Shown here piece after piece: positions 8,757-16,371 of a stretch of 64,000 nucleotides of DNA. The DNA is from JBBRVW01 sp963784645 (GTDB taxonomy: Bacteria > Actinomycetota > Actinomycetes > JACCUZ01). The notes below the pieces were generated by a model, which saw only the letters and a list, made by a program, of their open reading frames with translations, was not told the DNA's origin and did not search any database. Numbering within the stretch: position 1 is the first letter of the stretch; the number at the start of each line of letters is the position of its first letter. The position numbers were made by a program, and so were the translations under genes. The DNA lies in the NCBI GenBank assembly GCA_963784645.1, contig CAWARY010000005.1, positions 1 to 64,000 of the forward strand. Reading direction: 5' to 3'.

Positions 8757-9680
8757 ATGTTGGCCATCACTGTTCGAGACCGTGCCGCCGGTACCAGCGG
8801 ACTGGCCCTGACGGAGTTGCCCTACCCCCACGCCGCCGAGAATGACGTCATCGTGCGCGTGCACGCCGCGGGATTCACCCGGGGAGAGCTCGACTGGCCG
8901 TCGACGTGGTCCGACCGCGCTGGGCGTGACCGAACGCCGAGCGTGCCCGGACACGAGCTGTCGGGTGTCGTCGCCGAGCTGGGCTTCGGAACCACGGGCT
9001 TGACCATGGGCCAGAGGGTGTTCGGACTGGCCGACTGGGCCCGCAACGGATCACTGGCTGAATACGTCGCGGTGGAGGCCCGCAACCTCGCACCGCTACC
9101 GGGCGACATCGACCACACGGTGGCAGCAGCACTGCCGATCTCCGGGCTGACCGCATGGCAGGGTCTCTTCGCACACGCCCGCCTGATGGCCGGCCAGACC
9201 GTCTTGATCACGGGCGCTGCAGGCGGCGTCGGGTCGATGGCGGTGCAGCTCGCGCGCGAGGTGGGGGCCGAAGTGATCGGCGCCGGTCGGTCCGCCGACA
9301 TGGAGACCGCGATCGGTCTGGGTGCGGACGCCTTTCTCGACCTCGAGCTCGAGCCACTGGACAACGCGGGCAAGGTCGACGTGGTCTTCGACGTGATCGG
9401 CGGCGAGGTCCTCGACCGCGCGGTTGCACTCGTGCGGCCGGGCGGCACGCTCGTCACTGTCGCGGCGCCCCCCAGGCTGAAGCCCCAGGACGGGCGAGCC
9501 ATCTTCTTCGTCGTCGAACCGGATCGCACCCAGCTCGCGGCCCTGGCCCGGCGAGTCCGCGACGGACGGCTCACGCCGACGGTCGGAGCCGTACGGACGC
9601 TGCTTGATGCTCCCGGTGCGCTGGCCCCGGATCACAGGGCAGTTGGCCGGACGATCATTCGGGTGAGGGGAGATGCGTAG
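8757..9680 (+). CDS. NADP-dependent quinone-type oxidoreductase (medium-chain dehydrogenase family)
   Basis: A 307-residue zinc-free medium-chain dehydrogenase. It has the GroES-like start ENDVIVRVHAAGFTRGELDW, PGHELSGVVAELG, and a Rossmann part with VLITGAAGGVGSMAVQLARE, whose AxxGxxG motif binds NADPH. No catalytic or structural zinc cysteines are present, as in quinone oxidoreductases (Qor/zeta-crystallin). The ATG at 8757 follows ATGGAGGA and is chosen over upstream in-frame starts that lack homology. Oxidoreductases are common companions of ECF41 sigma genes, but no ECF41 promoter is evident upstream. Confidence 0.87.
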   Translation: MLAITVRDRAAGTSGLALTELPYPHAAENDVIVRVHAAGFTRGELDWPSTWSDRAGRDRTPSVPGHELSGVVAELGFGTTGLTMGQRVFGLADWARNGSLAEYVAVEARNLAPLPGDIDHTVAAALPISGLTAWQGLFAHARLMAGQTVLITGAAGGVGSMAVQLAREVGAEVIGAGRSADMETAIGLGADAFLDLELEPLDNAGKVDVVFDVIGGEVLDRAVALVRPGGTLVTVAAPPRLKPQDGRAIFFVVEPDRTQLAALARRVRDGRLTPTVGAVRTLLDAPGALAPDHRAVGRTIIRVRGDA

Positions 9681-9784
9681 GCGTGCAGCCACGGTCGGAC
9701 CACGGACGCGTATCGGTCGGGGTCATGCCGGACCTCCGCGGAGTCAGGCGGGTCGGGCCGTCGGGTGCGCGTCCTATTCGACTT

Positions 9785-9811
9785 GACGGACCTCGCGAGC
9801 TTCGGGTGACA
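9785..9811 (-). promoter_or_regulatory. Possible second ECF41-type promoter element (weak)
   Basis: On the minus strand TGTCACC (9811-9805) is followed by 16 bases and CGTC (9788-9785), one mismatch from the ECF41 consensus. It would fire leftwards into the 3' end of the oxidoreductase gene, where no minus-strand gene follows. The same bases on the plus strand read TTGACG-N18-TGACAT, which could serve the membrane-protein gene at 9843. A chance match is quite possible. Confidence 0.25.
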
Positions 9812-9842
9812 TCGCTGTCTGGCCGAATGCGAGGAAGGTCGC

Positions 9843-10454
9843 ATGACTCGAACCGCTGAACATGCTGGTGACCACGTGGCCGCGCACGCGCTCGGTTCCC
9901 GTCCGGCGAGCGGCCGGGTGCGAGCTGTGGCGTGGCTGGTGGCCCTTTGGTGTGTCGGATTCGCCGCGGTCAACGTTGCCTTCGAGACGACCGGGCGTTT
10001 CACCGAAGGCGCTTACGCCGAGTACGCGACGGCGCTGTCCGTGATGGACTGGACCGTGTCTGTGCTGAAGCTTGTTGGCGCCGCCGTGGCCCTGGTGTCG
10101 GTCACTCGTCGACGCGTTCCCATCTCGCCGCGACTGGTCGCCGTCATGGTCTGCGGCGCCGCCGCCCTGCTCGGTCTCTACTGCCTGGGCGGCATCGTCG
10201 AGGCCATCGGCATGCTCACCGGCGTGGTCGGCGATGCCGATGACCTCACGCCCCGCAGTGTCGGCTACCTCGTTCTCTTTCTCGTCGCCGCTGCCGGGTA
10301 TGGCGTGCTGGCCGTGTCGTTCTCCCGCCGGTACGCGACTGGGCGACGGGAAGCCCTGATCGGGGTACTTGGTGCTCCGATCGTGCTCGCAGCGCTGCTG
10401 GTCGCGATCCCGCTTCTGCTCGTCTCAGTCGGCCTCATGCCGGCCTACCGTTGA
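9843..10454 (+). CDS. Integral membrane protein of unknown function
   Basis: A 203-residue protein with five likely membrane helices, for example VAWLVALWCVGFAAVNVAFE, PRLVAVMVCGAAALLGLYCL, GYLVLFLVAAAGYGVLAVSF and a C-terminal LAALLVAIPLLLVSVGLM. The N-terminal 28 residues are hydrophilic and likely cytoplasmic. I do not recognise the family. A ribosome-binding site (GAGGAAGG) sits just upstream of the ATG at 9843. The gene stands alone between the oxidoreductase and a convergent acetyltransferase gene. Confidence 0.65.
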   Translation: MTRTAEHAGDHVAAHALGSRPASGRVRAVAWLVALWCVGFAAVNVAFETTGRFTEGAYAEYATALSVMDWTVSVLKLVGAAVALVSVTRRRVPISPRLVAVMVCGAAALLGLYCLGGIVEAIGMLTGVVGDADDLTPRSVGYLVLFLVAAAGYGVLAVSFSRRYATGRREALIGVLGAPIVLAALLVAIPLLLVSVGLMPAYR

Positions 10455-10640
10455 CGACTCTGTCGAGCGATACGGTCGGGCTGAATCGCACGTGGTTGTG
10501 ACTGCTGCCTGGCCACTGCGCCAAGAACACGTCGAATCCGTCCACCTCGAGTCGACCGGCGACTACCGTCGCCACTTCAGCGGCGACACCTGACGCGGCA
10601 TGACGACGTCCGCTCGCCGATCCCAGAGTCTGTTGCGTCC

Positions 10641-11096
10641 TCAGGTCAACAAGGGCGCATAGAGCGGCCGCTCGAACGGCCACGCGTCGCTGATGAGCCA
10701 GGCGGCGATCGCGCCCCGGAGGGCATCGTCGCTGGCGGCCTCGGACTCCCGTACCCACGACTGCACGTCGGCGTCGTGTTCGCCGTCGCGAGCCGGGTAC
10801 ACGTAGAGGCAGCCGACAACGTCGCCGCTCGCGTCGAGAACGGTGAACGTGAAGCCAGTCCGGTCGGCGAAGTCCCGCGAATGACGCTCCAGATCGGCGC
10901 GGTTCTCGTCCGCGCTCATCTCGCGTGGCCAGTTGCCCTCAGTGAAGCCCGGCGAGCGTCGAATGTGTTCCATGCTCGACGTCCAGGCTGCGTAGTCGCT
11001 CTCGTTGTGCACCGGACCGAGAGGCTCGAGGTGAAAGTCCCCGGCCACGAACTCGGTCGGCGGCTCGAAGTCGGTGGGCACAAAGCTGACGGACAT
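10641..11096 (-). CDS. GNAT-like N-acetyltransferase
   Basis: A 151-residue protein beginning MSVSFVPTDFEPPTEFVAGD. Motifs include FHLEPLGPVHNESDYAAWTS and a central strand pair FTFTVLDASGDVVGCLYVYP, the fold core of small GNAT-like enzymes; the part after it (ALRGAIAAWLISDAWPFERP) matches a conserved actinobacterial group annotated as N-acetyltransferases. The ATG at 11096 has GGGAG eight bases upstream and is preferred to the GTG at 11102. The substrate is unknown. The family assignment is from remembered homologues, not a search. Confidence 0.65.
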   Translation of the reverse strand: MSVSFVPTDFEPPTEFVAGDFHLEPLGPVHNESDYAAWTSSMEHIRRSPGFTEGNWPREMSADENRADLERHSRDFADRTGFTFTVLDASGDVVGCLYVYPARDGEHDADVQSWVRESEAASDDALRGAIAAWLISDAWPFERPLYAPLLT

Positions 11097-11411
11097 AGGC
11101 ACTCCCGTTTGTCGGCGCAGTCTCCGGAGCGGTCAGGCGTTCAGACGACCTCGTGAGCCGGAGCCTCATCCCGCATTGTGCTGCCTGCTGCGCCGGTTCG
11201 GCATCGGCATTGACGCGGTGCGCGTTGATGTGCCGTGCAGGCAGCGGCCGGTACCGCTGTCGACCCGTCGATCGAGATACGCGAGCATCACGTCCCGCCG
11301 CCGGCTCGACCCCGAGCAGTTGTCGGATCCCCGGCAGCTCCGACGCCCGGCAGAGACTGCGGATGGTCGACGAGTTCGCTACCAGGCCGGCGACGACGGG
11401 TTCTCCCGGCG
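11097..11411. other. 315-base stretch without a recognisable gene
   Basis: Between the acetyltransferase start and the end of the ankyrin gene. A minus-strand frame reads PVVAGLVANSSTIRSLCRAS and then shifts, so it may be a decayed gene, but I cannot name it. No terminator with a clear U-tract is seen. Confidence 0.35.
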
Positions 11412-12764
11412 TCAGCCCGCGAGGAGCCGGGCTACCGCGGTCTGCCCTCGGGCCAGGGCGTGCCGGTGCGGGGTGACATCGTCCCGGTCGGCGATCGTCG
11501 GGTCGGCACCGGCGTCCAGCAGGGTCCGCACGATGCGCTGATAGGGCCGCGAGCCGTCGCCCAGGATGACCGCCTCCAGCAGAGCGGTCCAGCCGAGGTC
11601 GTTGACGTGGTCGACGTCCACCGACGTACGGACGACTCGACGCACGTAGCCCACGTGGCCGCGCTCGCTGGCCGGGATCAGCGACGTGCCGCCGAAGCGG
11701 TTGAGGATGGTCAGGTCGGGGTCGGCGCGCAGCAGGACCTCCGCCATCGCCACACTCCCGGTCACGCCGGTGACGAGCCACGGCGTGTCGTGCTGGTCGT
11801 CGAGGGCGTCGGGGTCGGCACCCAGGGAGACGAGCAGACGGGCGACGGCGAGGCGGTCCTCCGTCACCGCCCGCAGCAGCGGCGTACGCCGGCGGGGGTC
11901 CCTGGTCTCGAGGTCGGCCCCCGCTCGCACCGCCAGCGCGGCCCGGTCCGCGTCACCCCGGGCAGCCGCGCGCACCAGCGCCCGGTCGGGGTTGCGCACC
12001 GGATCGGCCCGCAGCGCCGCCGTCAGGGTCCGCGCGATCTCGGGGTGTCTCTCGGCACGGGCATGTTCGACGGGCGCGACTCCGTCGCGCTGCGAGGGCA
12101 GCCCGACATCGGCTCCGCCGGCGACCAGCAGCCGCACGGTGTCGACGTACCTGCTGCTGCCGTCACCGAGGAGGATCGCTTCGTGCAGCGCAGTCCACCC
12201 CAGGTTGTTCACGTGGTCCACGTCGATGCCGGTGCGCAGGAGGCGCCCCACGACGTCGGCGTGACCGCGGTCGGCGGCCCGGATCAGCCCGGTGCCGTTG
12301 AAGCGGTCCAGCGACCCGACGTCGGCTCCGTTGCGCAGGGTCAGCTCGAGAAGCTTGTGGAAGCCCTCGCTGGTGGAGATGAGATACGCGCTCTGCTGGG
12401 AGTCGTCCTTGTCGTTGACGTCCGCACCGGCGCGGATGAGCCTCCGGGCGCGTGTCACGTCGCCGTCCCAGGCCGCGTCGATCAGCTCGTCCTGCAGTCG
12501 CGCCTGCTGCGCGCGCGAGAGAGCAGTGCGCGAAGCGCTCGGCGCCGCGCCCTCCGGCTGGGTCTGCGGCGGTCCGGTAGCAGACACAGACGTCGTGGTC
12601 GCGGTCGTTGTCGGGGTCGCTTCGGCCCCCGGGTCCGTCGGACCGGAAGCGCACGCCCCGAGCATGCCCATCAGGAGCGCGGCGGCGAGCAGGCCGGTCC
12701 CGCGTGCTGACGCGCCGGCGCCCGGAAGGGAGCCGGCGCATCGCCCGATGGGGTCGCGGGTCAT
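11412..12764 (-). CDS. Ankyrin-repeat lipoprotein
   Basis: A 450-residue exported protein. The ATG at 12764 gives a lipoprotein signal ending in the lipobox LGAC (LLMGMLGACASG, Cys near residue 38), a low-complexity Thr/Ser/Pro linker, then about ten ankyrin-like repeats. The repeats form two similar blocks: DVDHVNNLGWTALHEAILLG in the first and DVDHVNDLGWTALLEAVILG in the second, so the array arose by internal duplication. Ankyrin arrays mediate protein binding; no target is evident. The start codon overlaps the stop of a 64-codon frame upstream (ATGA) that itself overlaps the GH4 gene, suggesting a shared transcript. Confidence 0.85.
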   Translation of the reverse strand: MTRDPIGRCAGSLPGAGASARGTGLLAAALLMGMLGACASGPTDPGAEATPTTTATTTSVSATGPPQTQPEGAAPSASRTALSRAQQARLQDELIDAAWDGDVTRARRLIRAGADVNDKDDSQQSAYLISTSEGFHKLLELTLRNGADVGSLDRFNGTGLIRAADRGHADVVGRLLRTGIDVDHVNNLGWTALHEAILLGDGSSRYVDTVRLLVAGGADVGLPSQRDGVAPVEHARAERHPEIARTLTAALRADPVRNPDRALVRAAARGDADRAALAVRAGADLETRDPRRRTPLLRAVTEDRLAVARLLVSLGADPDALDDQHDTPWLVTGVTGSVAMAEVLLRADPDLTILNRFGGTSLIPASERGHVGYVRRVVRTSVDVDHVNDLGWTALLEAVILGDGSRPYQRIVRTLLDAGADPTIADRDDVTPHRHALARGQTAVARLLAG

Positions 12765-12955
12765 CGCGGGCCGCGCATCGCCACGACCTCGTAGGGCGGC
12801 CAACCGACGGTCGCTCGCCCGTGCTGGTTCATGAGGAACAGCCTGCCTCGTTCGACGGTCGCGGCGGTCGTCGGGTCGGGAGCAATGCCGGTCTCGTCGA
12901 CGAGCCACGCCGAGCCGGGCTCCGTGGCGGCGTCGACGGCGGCACAGCGGGTCAA
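12761..12955 (-). CDS. Small hypothetical protein linking the GH4 and ankyrin genes
   Basis: A 64-codon frame with a TTG start at 12955 that overlaps the TGA of the GH4 gene (TTGA). It ends by overlapping the ATG of the ankyrin lipoprotein gene (ATGA). The sequence contains GRLFLMNQHGRATVGWPPYE and has no recognised domain. It could be a real small protein, the tail of a lost gene, or a translated spacer that couples the flanking genes. The chain of stop-start overlaps is the only support. Confidence 0.35.
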   Translation of the reverse strand: MTRCAAVDAATEPGSAWLVDETGIAPDPTTAATVERGRLFLMNQHGRATVGWPPYEVVAMRGPR

Positions 12956-14289
12956 CCGATGAGGTCGTCCAGGCCAGGGTCGGCCTTGCGGTATCCCGCC
13001 AGCAGCTCCTTGGCCGTCGTGACCGAGTCGACCAGGGGGTGTCCGGCGAAGGCCCTGAGCGCCAGGGTCGCCGACCTCGTCCTGGCCGCGGTGATGGTCA
13101 GCTGCTCGACCGCCTTCACCTGCTGAACGAGCCCGAGCTGGTCCCCGGGCAGGGGGAGGGTCGGCAGGGGGTGCGGCCCGTGGGTGTCCACGGTGCAGGG
13201 AACCTCGACCACGGCTTCCGCCGGAAGACCCGGGACGGCCGACCCGTTGCGGACATTGAGAATCATGGAGCTGCGTTCATCGCGCGCGATCGCGGCCATG
13301 ATGGCCAGGGCGACGCCCTCGTAGCCCCCTCCCTGCACGTCCGCGCTGTCCCGGCTCTCGGCGTCGGCGCGGCTCTCCTGCATGTACGTGGCGTCGCGCT
13401 CGGTCCGCACCCGGCGCCACTCGGCAAGGGCTCGTTCCGGGGTCTGGGCGACCGTCCGATAGAACCCGCTCTGCTGCGCGAGCAGGAACTCGCCCCGAGT
13501 CTGTGCGTCGCCGCGGATCGCAGCCACCGCTTCGCGGGTGAAGTAGTAGTAGTAGAGGTACTCGTTGGGTATGGCCCCCAACGCCTGGATCCACTCCGCG
13601 CCGAAGAGCCGACCCTCTTCGATGGTGGCCAACAGCGCCGGGTCGGCGATCAGGTCGGGCAGGATGTCCCGCCCGTCCTGGCGGATGCCGCGCAGCCACC
13701 CCAGGTGGTTGAGGCCCACGTACTCCAGGGCCGTCGCATCGACGTCGTGCCCGAGCGCTTTGGCGGCCCGCCGCCCCAGGCCGATGGGGGAGTCGCAGAT
13801 GCCGACGACGCGCTCGCCCAGGACCTGCTGCATCGCTTCGGTGATCATTCCAGCCGGGTTGGTGAAGTTGATGACCCAGGCGCCCGGGCAACGGACCGCG
13901 GCCCGCTCGGCGACCTCGACCGCCACGGGCACGGTGCGCAGGCCGTACGCCAGGCCGCCGGGCCCCGTGGTCTCCTGGCCGAGCAGCCCGAGGTCGAGGG
14001 CGACCCGTTCGTCCCGCGTGCGTCCCTCGAGGCCGCCGACCCGGATCGCCGAGAAGACGAAGTCTGCGCCGTCGAGTGCGGTGTCGAGATCGGTGGTGGT
14101 GGACACCTCCGGTGCCCCGTCGACGCCGGCGCCCATCTGCTCGAGGACGTGCGTGATCGCAGTCAGGCGCCCTTCGTCGACGTCGTGCAGGGACACCCGG
14201 TCGACGCGCCGGGCGTTCATGTCCCGCAGCAGTGCCCCGTAGACGAGCGGGACGCGGAAGCCGCCACCCCCCAGGATCGCCAGCTTCAC
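12952..14289 (-). CDS. Family 4 glycoside hydrolase (NAD- and metal-dependent, 6-phospho-glucosidase/alpha-galactosidase type)
   Basis: A 445-residue GH4 enzyme. It starts MKLAILGGGGFRVPLVYGAL (nucleotide loop), has NFTNPAGMITEAM, the metal-binding Cys165 in GICDSPIG and His195 in GLNHLGW. GH4 enzymes oxidise C3 of the sugar with NAD+, eliminate the aglycone and reduce again, so they cut both alpha- and beta-links; many need a 6-phosphosugar. No PTS gene is nearby, so either a non-phosphorylated substrate or phosphorylation by the adjacent PfkB kinase is possible (inference). The GTG at 14289 overlaps the DeoR stop (GTGA). A long in-frame extension upstream is antisense to nothing conserved and was rejected. 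Confidence 0.9.
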   Translation of the reverse strand: MKLAILGGGGFRVPLVYGALLRDMNARRVDRVSLHDVDEGRLTAITHVLEQMGAGVDGAPEVSTTTDLDTALDGADFVFSAIRVGGLEGRTRDERVALDLGLLGQETTGPGGLAYGLRTVPVAVEVAERAAVRCPGAWVINFTNPAGMITEAMQQVLGERVVGICDSPIGLGRRAAKALGHDVDATALEYVGLNHLGWLRGIRQDGRDILPDLIADPALLATIEEGRLFGAEWIQALGAIPNEYLYYYYFTREAVAAIRGDAQTRGEFLLAQQSGFYRTVAQTPERALAEWRRVRTERDATYMQESRADAESRDSADVQGGGYEGVALAIMAAIARDERSSMILNVRNGSAVPGLPAEAVVEVPCTVDTHGPHPLPTLPLPGDQLGLVQQVKAVEQLTITAARTRSATLALRAFAGHPLVDSVTTAKELLAGYRKADPGLDDLIG

Positions 14290-15074
14290 CCGAGCATCAC
14301 CTCCACCTCGGCTGCGGCACACACCTCGAGAGTTGCCGGGTCGGCGCCCTCGTTGGTCACGAGGACGTCGACGTCGGACATGTCGCAGACCCGCAACGAG
14401 CCCGTTCCCGGGAACTTGTACCGGTCTGCCAGCACGATCACCTGGTCCGCCGACCTGATCATGGCTCGCTTGACGGGGACCTCGATGACGGTCGTGTCGA
14501 TCACCTCTCCGTCGGCCCTGATCCCGCTCGCACCGAGGAAGGCCCGGTCGGCGTGCACCTGACGCAGTGCGTCTTCGGTGAGCACCCCGACCACGGAGTG
14601 GTAGGTGCGGCGCACCATGCCGCCGAGCAGGATCAGCTCCACCCGCTCGTCGTCGCGCAGCACGTCCAGCACCGCGAGGCTCGACGTGATCACCGTGACC
14701 GACCGGCCGCGCAGGAGTCGGGCGAGCAGGACGGTGGTGGTGCCGATGTCCAGCAGCACGACGTCTCCGTCGTTGACGAGACGGGCGGCCTGACGGGCCA
14801 CCGCCTCCTTGTCGGCGGTGTGCGAGGCAGCGACCTCGGCGAACGGCCGCTCGAGGCCCCAGTCCCCAGCGGGGTCGGCCTTGAGGTAGGCGCCGCCGTG
14901 CACGCGGGTGAGGAGGCCGGCCCGGTCGAGCTGGTACAGGTCGCGACGGATCGTCGCCGTGCTCACGCCCAGCGCGCGAGCCAGATCGTCGACGGAGGCG
15001 GCGCCGCCGTCCTTGAGCCGCTGCACGATGTCCACCTGCCGTCGGTGCCTCACGGCGGTCAAGGTAGCAGTCAT
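14286..15074 (-). CDS. DeoR/GlpR family transcriptional regulator
   Basis: A 262-residue sugar-responsive repressor. The N-terminal helix-turn-helix reads VDIVQRLKDGGAASVDDLAR, then GVSTATIRRDLYQLDRAGL and the family hallmark LTRVHGGAY. The C-terminal DeoRC domain has LLDIGTTTVLLARLL and VIVLADRYKFP, where phosphosugars bind. It is first in a minus-strand run with GH4 and diverges from the PfkB/ABC genes, so it probably represses both sides until a phosphorylated catabolic intermediate appears. A cluster of ATTT-TGCG repeats overlaps its start. Confidence 0.92.
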   Translation of the reverse strand: MTATLTAVRHRRQVDIVQRLKDGGAASVDDLARALGVSTATIRRDLYQLDRAGLLTRVHGGAYLKADPAGDWGLERPFAEVAASHTADKEAVARQAARLVNDGDVVLLDIGTTTVLLARLLRGRSVTVITSSLAVLDVLRDDERVELILLGGMVRRTYHSVVGVLTEDALRQVHADRAFLGASGIRADGEVIDTTVIEVPVKRAMIRSADQVIVLADRYKFPGTGSLRVCDMSDVDVLVTNEGADPATLEVCAAAEVEVMLG

Positions 15075-15121
15075 TTCTGCGCTTCTTCTTGCAACCGTGA
15101 TCAGATTTGCGCGATTTTGCC
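15073..15121. promoter_or_regulatory. Candidate DeoR operator region between divergent genes
   Basis: This is the most AT-rich spot nearby. It holds three similar direct repeats on the plus strand: ATTTCTGCGC at 15073, ATTTGCGCG at 15105 and ATTTTGCC at 15114. The first overlaps the deoR start codon. DeoR-family repressors typically bind such short direct repeats. Assignment is by position and repetition only. Confidence 0.4.
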
Positions 15122-15149
15122 TTGTCAGCGACCACCTACCGGGTGCACC

Positions 15150-16319
15150 ATGACCGCCATCCGATCACTGGGAGAGGGGTTTTCCGCTGTGCCCCCGAAT
15201 GCGCCCGAGTCCACGTACGACCCGCTGGCCCATCTGCGGACACCCCAGGGTCCCGAGTTCGACGTCTTCCTGTGGGGCACGGTCTTCCTCGACATCGTCT
15301 TCACCGGCCTGGACGCGATGCCGGCGGACGGCACCGAGGTGTGGGCCGACGGGATGGGCTCCTGCCCGGGCGGCATCGCCAACCTGGCCATCGCCTCGAG
15401 CCGGCTGGGACTGCGCACGTCGCTGGCGGCGGCGTTCGGCGACGATGTCTACGCCGACTTCTGCTGGCAGACCCTCGCCGAGCAGGAGCACGTCGACCTC
15501 CAGCGATCACGTCGGTTCGACCACTGGCACTCCCCGGTGACCGTCTCGATAGCGGTCGCGCGCGACCGCAGCATGGTCAGCCACGGCCACCCCGCGCCGA
15601 TCAGCGCCACCGAGATGATCGGTCGTCCGCCCCGGTGTCGCGCCGTCATCGTCGACCTCGGAACCAGCGAGCCCCTCGGGGTTCCGGAGAGCCCGCCGTG
15701 GGCCGACCTGGCCCGTCGCGACGGTGCCCTGGTGTTCGCCGACGTCGGCTGGGACCCGACCGGTGTGTGGTCCGACGAGGTGCTCGATCAGCTGAAGGCC
15801 TGTGACGCGTTCCTGCCCAACGCCGGAGAGGCGATGGCCTACACCCGCACGGACACTCCTCAGGAAGCGCTCTACGTGCTGGCCGACCGCGTCCCGCTGG
15901 CGGTCGTCACCGACGGCGCCCAGGGTGCGCTGGCCATCGACAGCACCACCGGGGAGGAGGCCCACGTCCCGGCCCTGCGCGTACCGGCGCTGGATCCCAC
16001 CGGCGCCGGTGACGTCTTCGGCGCCGGCATGGTCGTGGGGACGTTGTCCGGCTGGCCGCTGGCCGATCGCCTGGCCTTCGCCACCTTGTGCTCAGCGCTC
16101 GCGGTGCAGCAGTTCGGTGGCTCCCTGGCCGCCCCGGGATGGGGCGACATCGCGGACTGGTGGCACACCGTGCGCGATACCGGCAGCGGTTCCTACCGGG
16201 CGGCGTTGCTTCGCCGGTTCGCCTTCCTCGAGGAGATCGTTCCCACTGTCCCGGTGGGCGCGGTGCGCCGGGCCGCGGCGACCATCGCCCGCCGCGCCGA
16301 CGTACAGACCAGCCCATGA
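15150..16319 (+). CDS. PfkB family carbohydrate kinase
   Basis: A 389-residue sugar kinase of the ribokinase/PfkB type, ATP-dependent. FDVFLWGTVFLDIVFTGLDA and GSCPGGIANLAIASSRLG form the N-terminal sugar-binding part; the C-terminal signature LDPTGAGDVFGAGM carries the catalytic Asp in the TGAGD loop. An alternative GTG start at 15189 has a better ribosome-binding site (GGAGAGGGG) and would give 376 residues; I cannot decide between them. It opens the operon with the binding protein and permeases, so it likely phosphorylates the imported sugar or a released monosaccharide. Confidence 0.88.
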   Translation: MTAIRSLGEGFSAVPPNAPESTYDPLAHLRTPQGPEFDVFLWGTVFLDIVFTGLDAMPADGTEVWADGMGSCPGGIANLAIASSRLGLRTSLAAAFGDDVYADFCWQTLAEQEHVDLQRSRRFDHWHSPVTVSIAVARDRSMVSHGHPAPISATEMIGRPPRCRAVIVDLGTSEPLGVPESPPWADLARRDGALVFADVGWDPTGVWSDEVLDQLKACDAFLPNAGEAMAYTRTDTPQEALYVLADRVPLAVVTDGAQGALAIDSTTGEEAHVPALRVPALDPTGAGDVFGAGMVVGTLSGWPLADRLAFATLCSALAVQQFGGSLAAPGWGDIADWWHTVRDTGSGSYRAALLRRFAFLEEIVPTVPVGAVRRAAATIARRADVQTSP

Positions 16320-16371
16320 CACCCCGCCACCGATCCCGCGTGTCCACGTTCACCAGCCACAGGAGAGCCTG

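Noticed and set aside
12952..15135. An apparent 727-residue protein containing GH4 with a long N-terminal extension
   Set aside because: The extension runs through the DeoR gene in another frame and is Arg/Gly/Ala-rich nonsense; GH4 starts cleanly at the GTG at 14289 that overlaps the DeoR stop.
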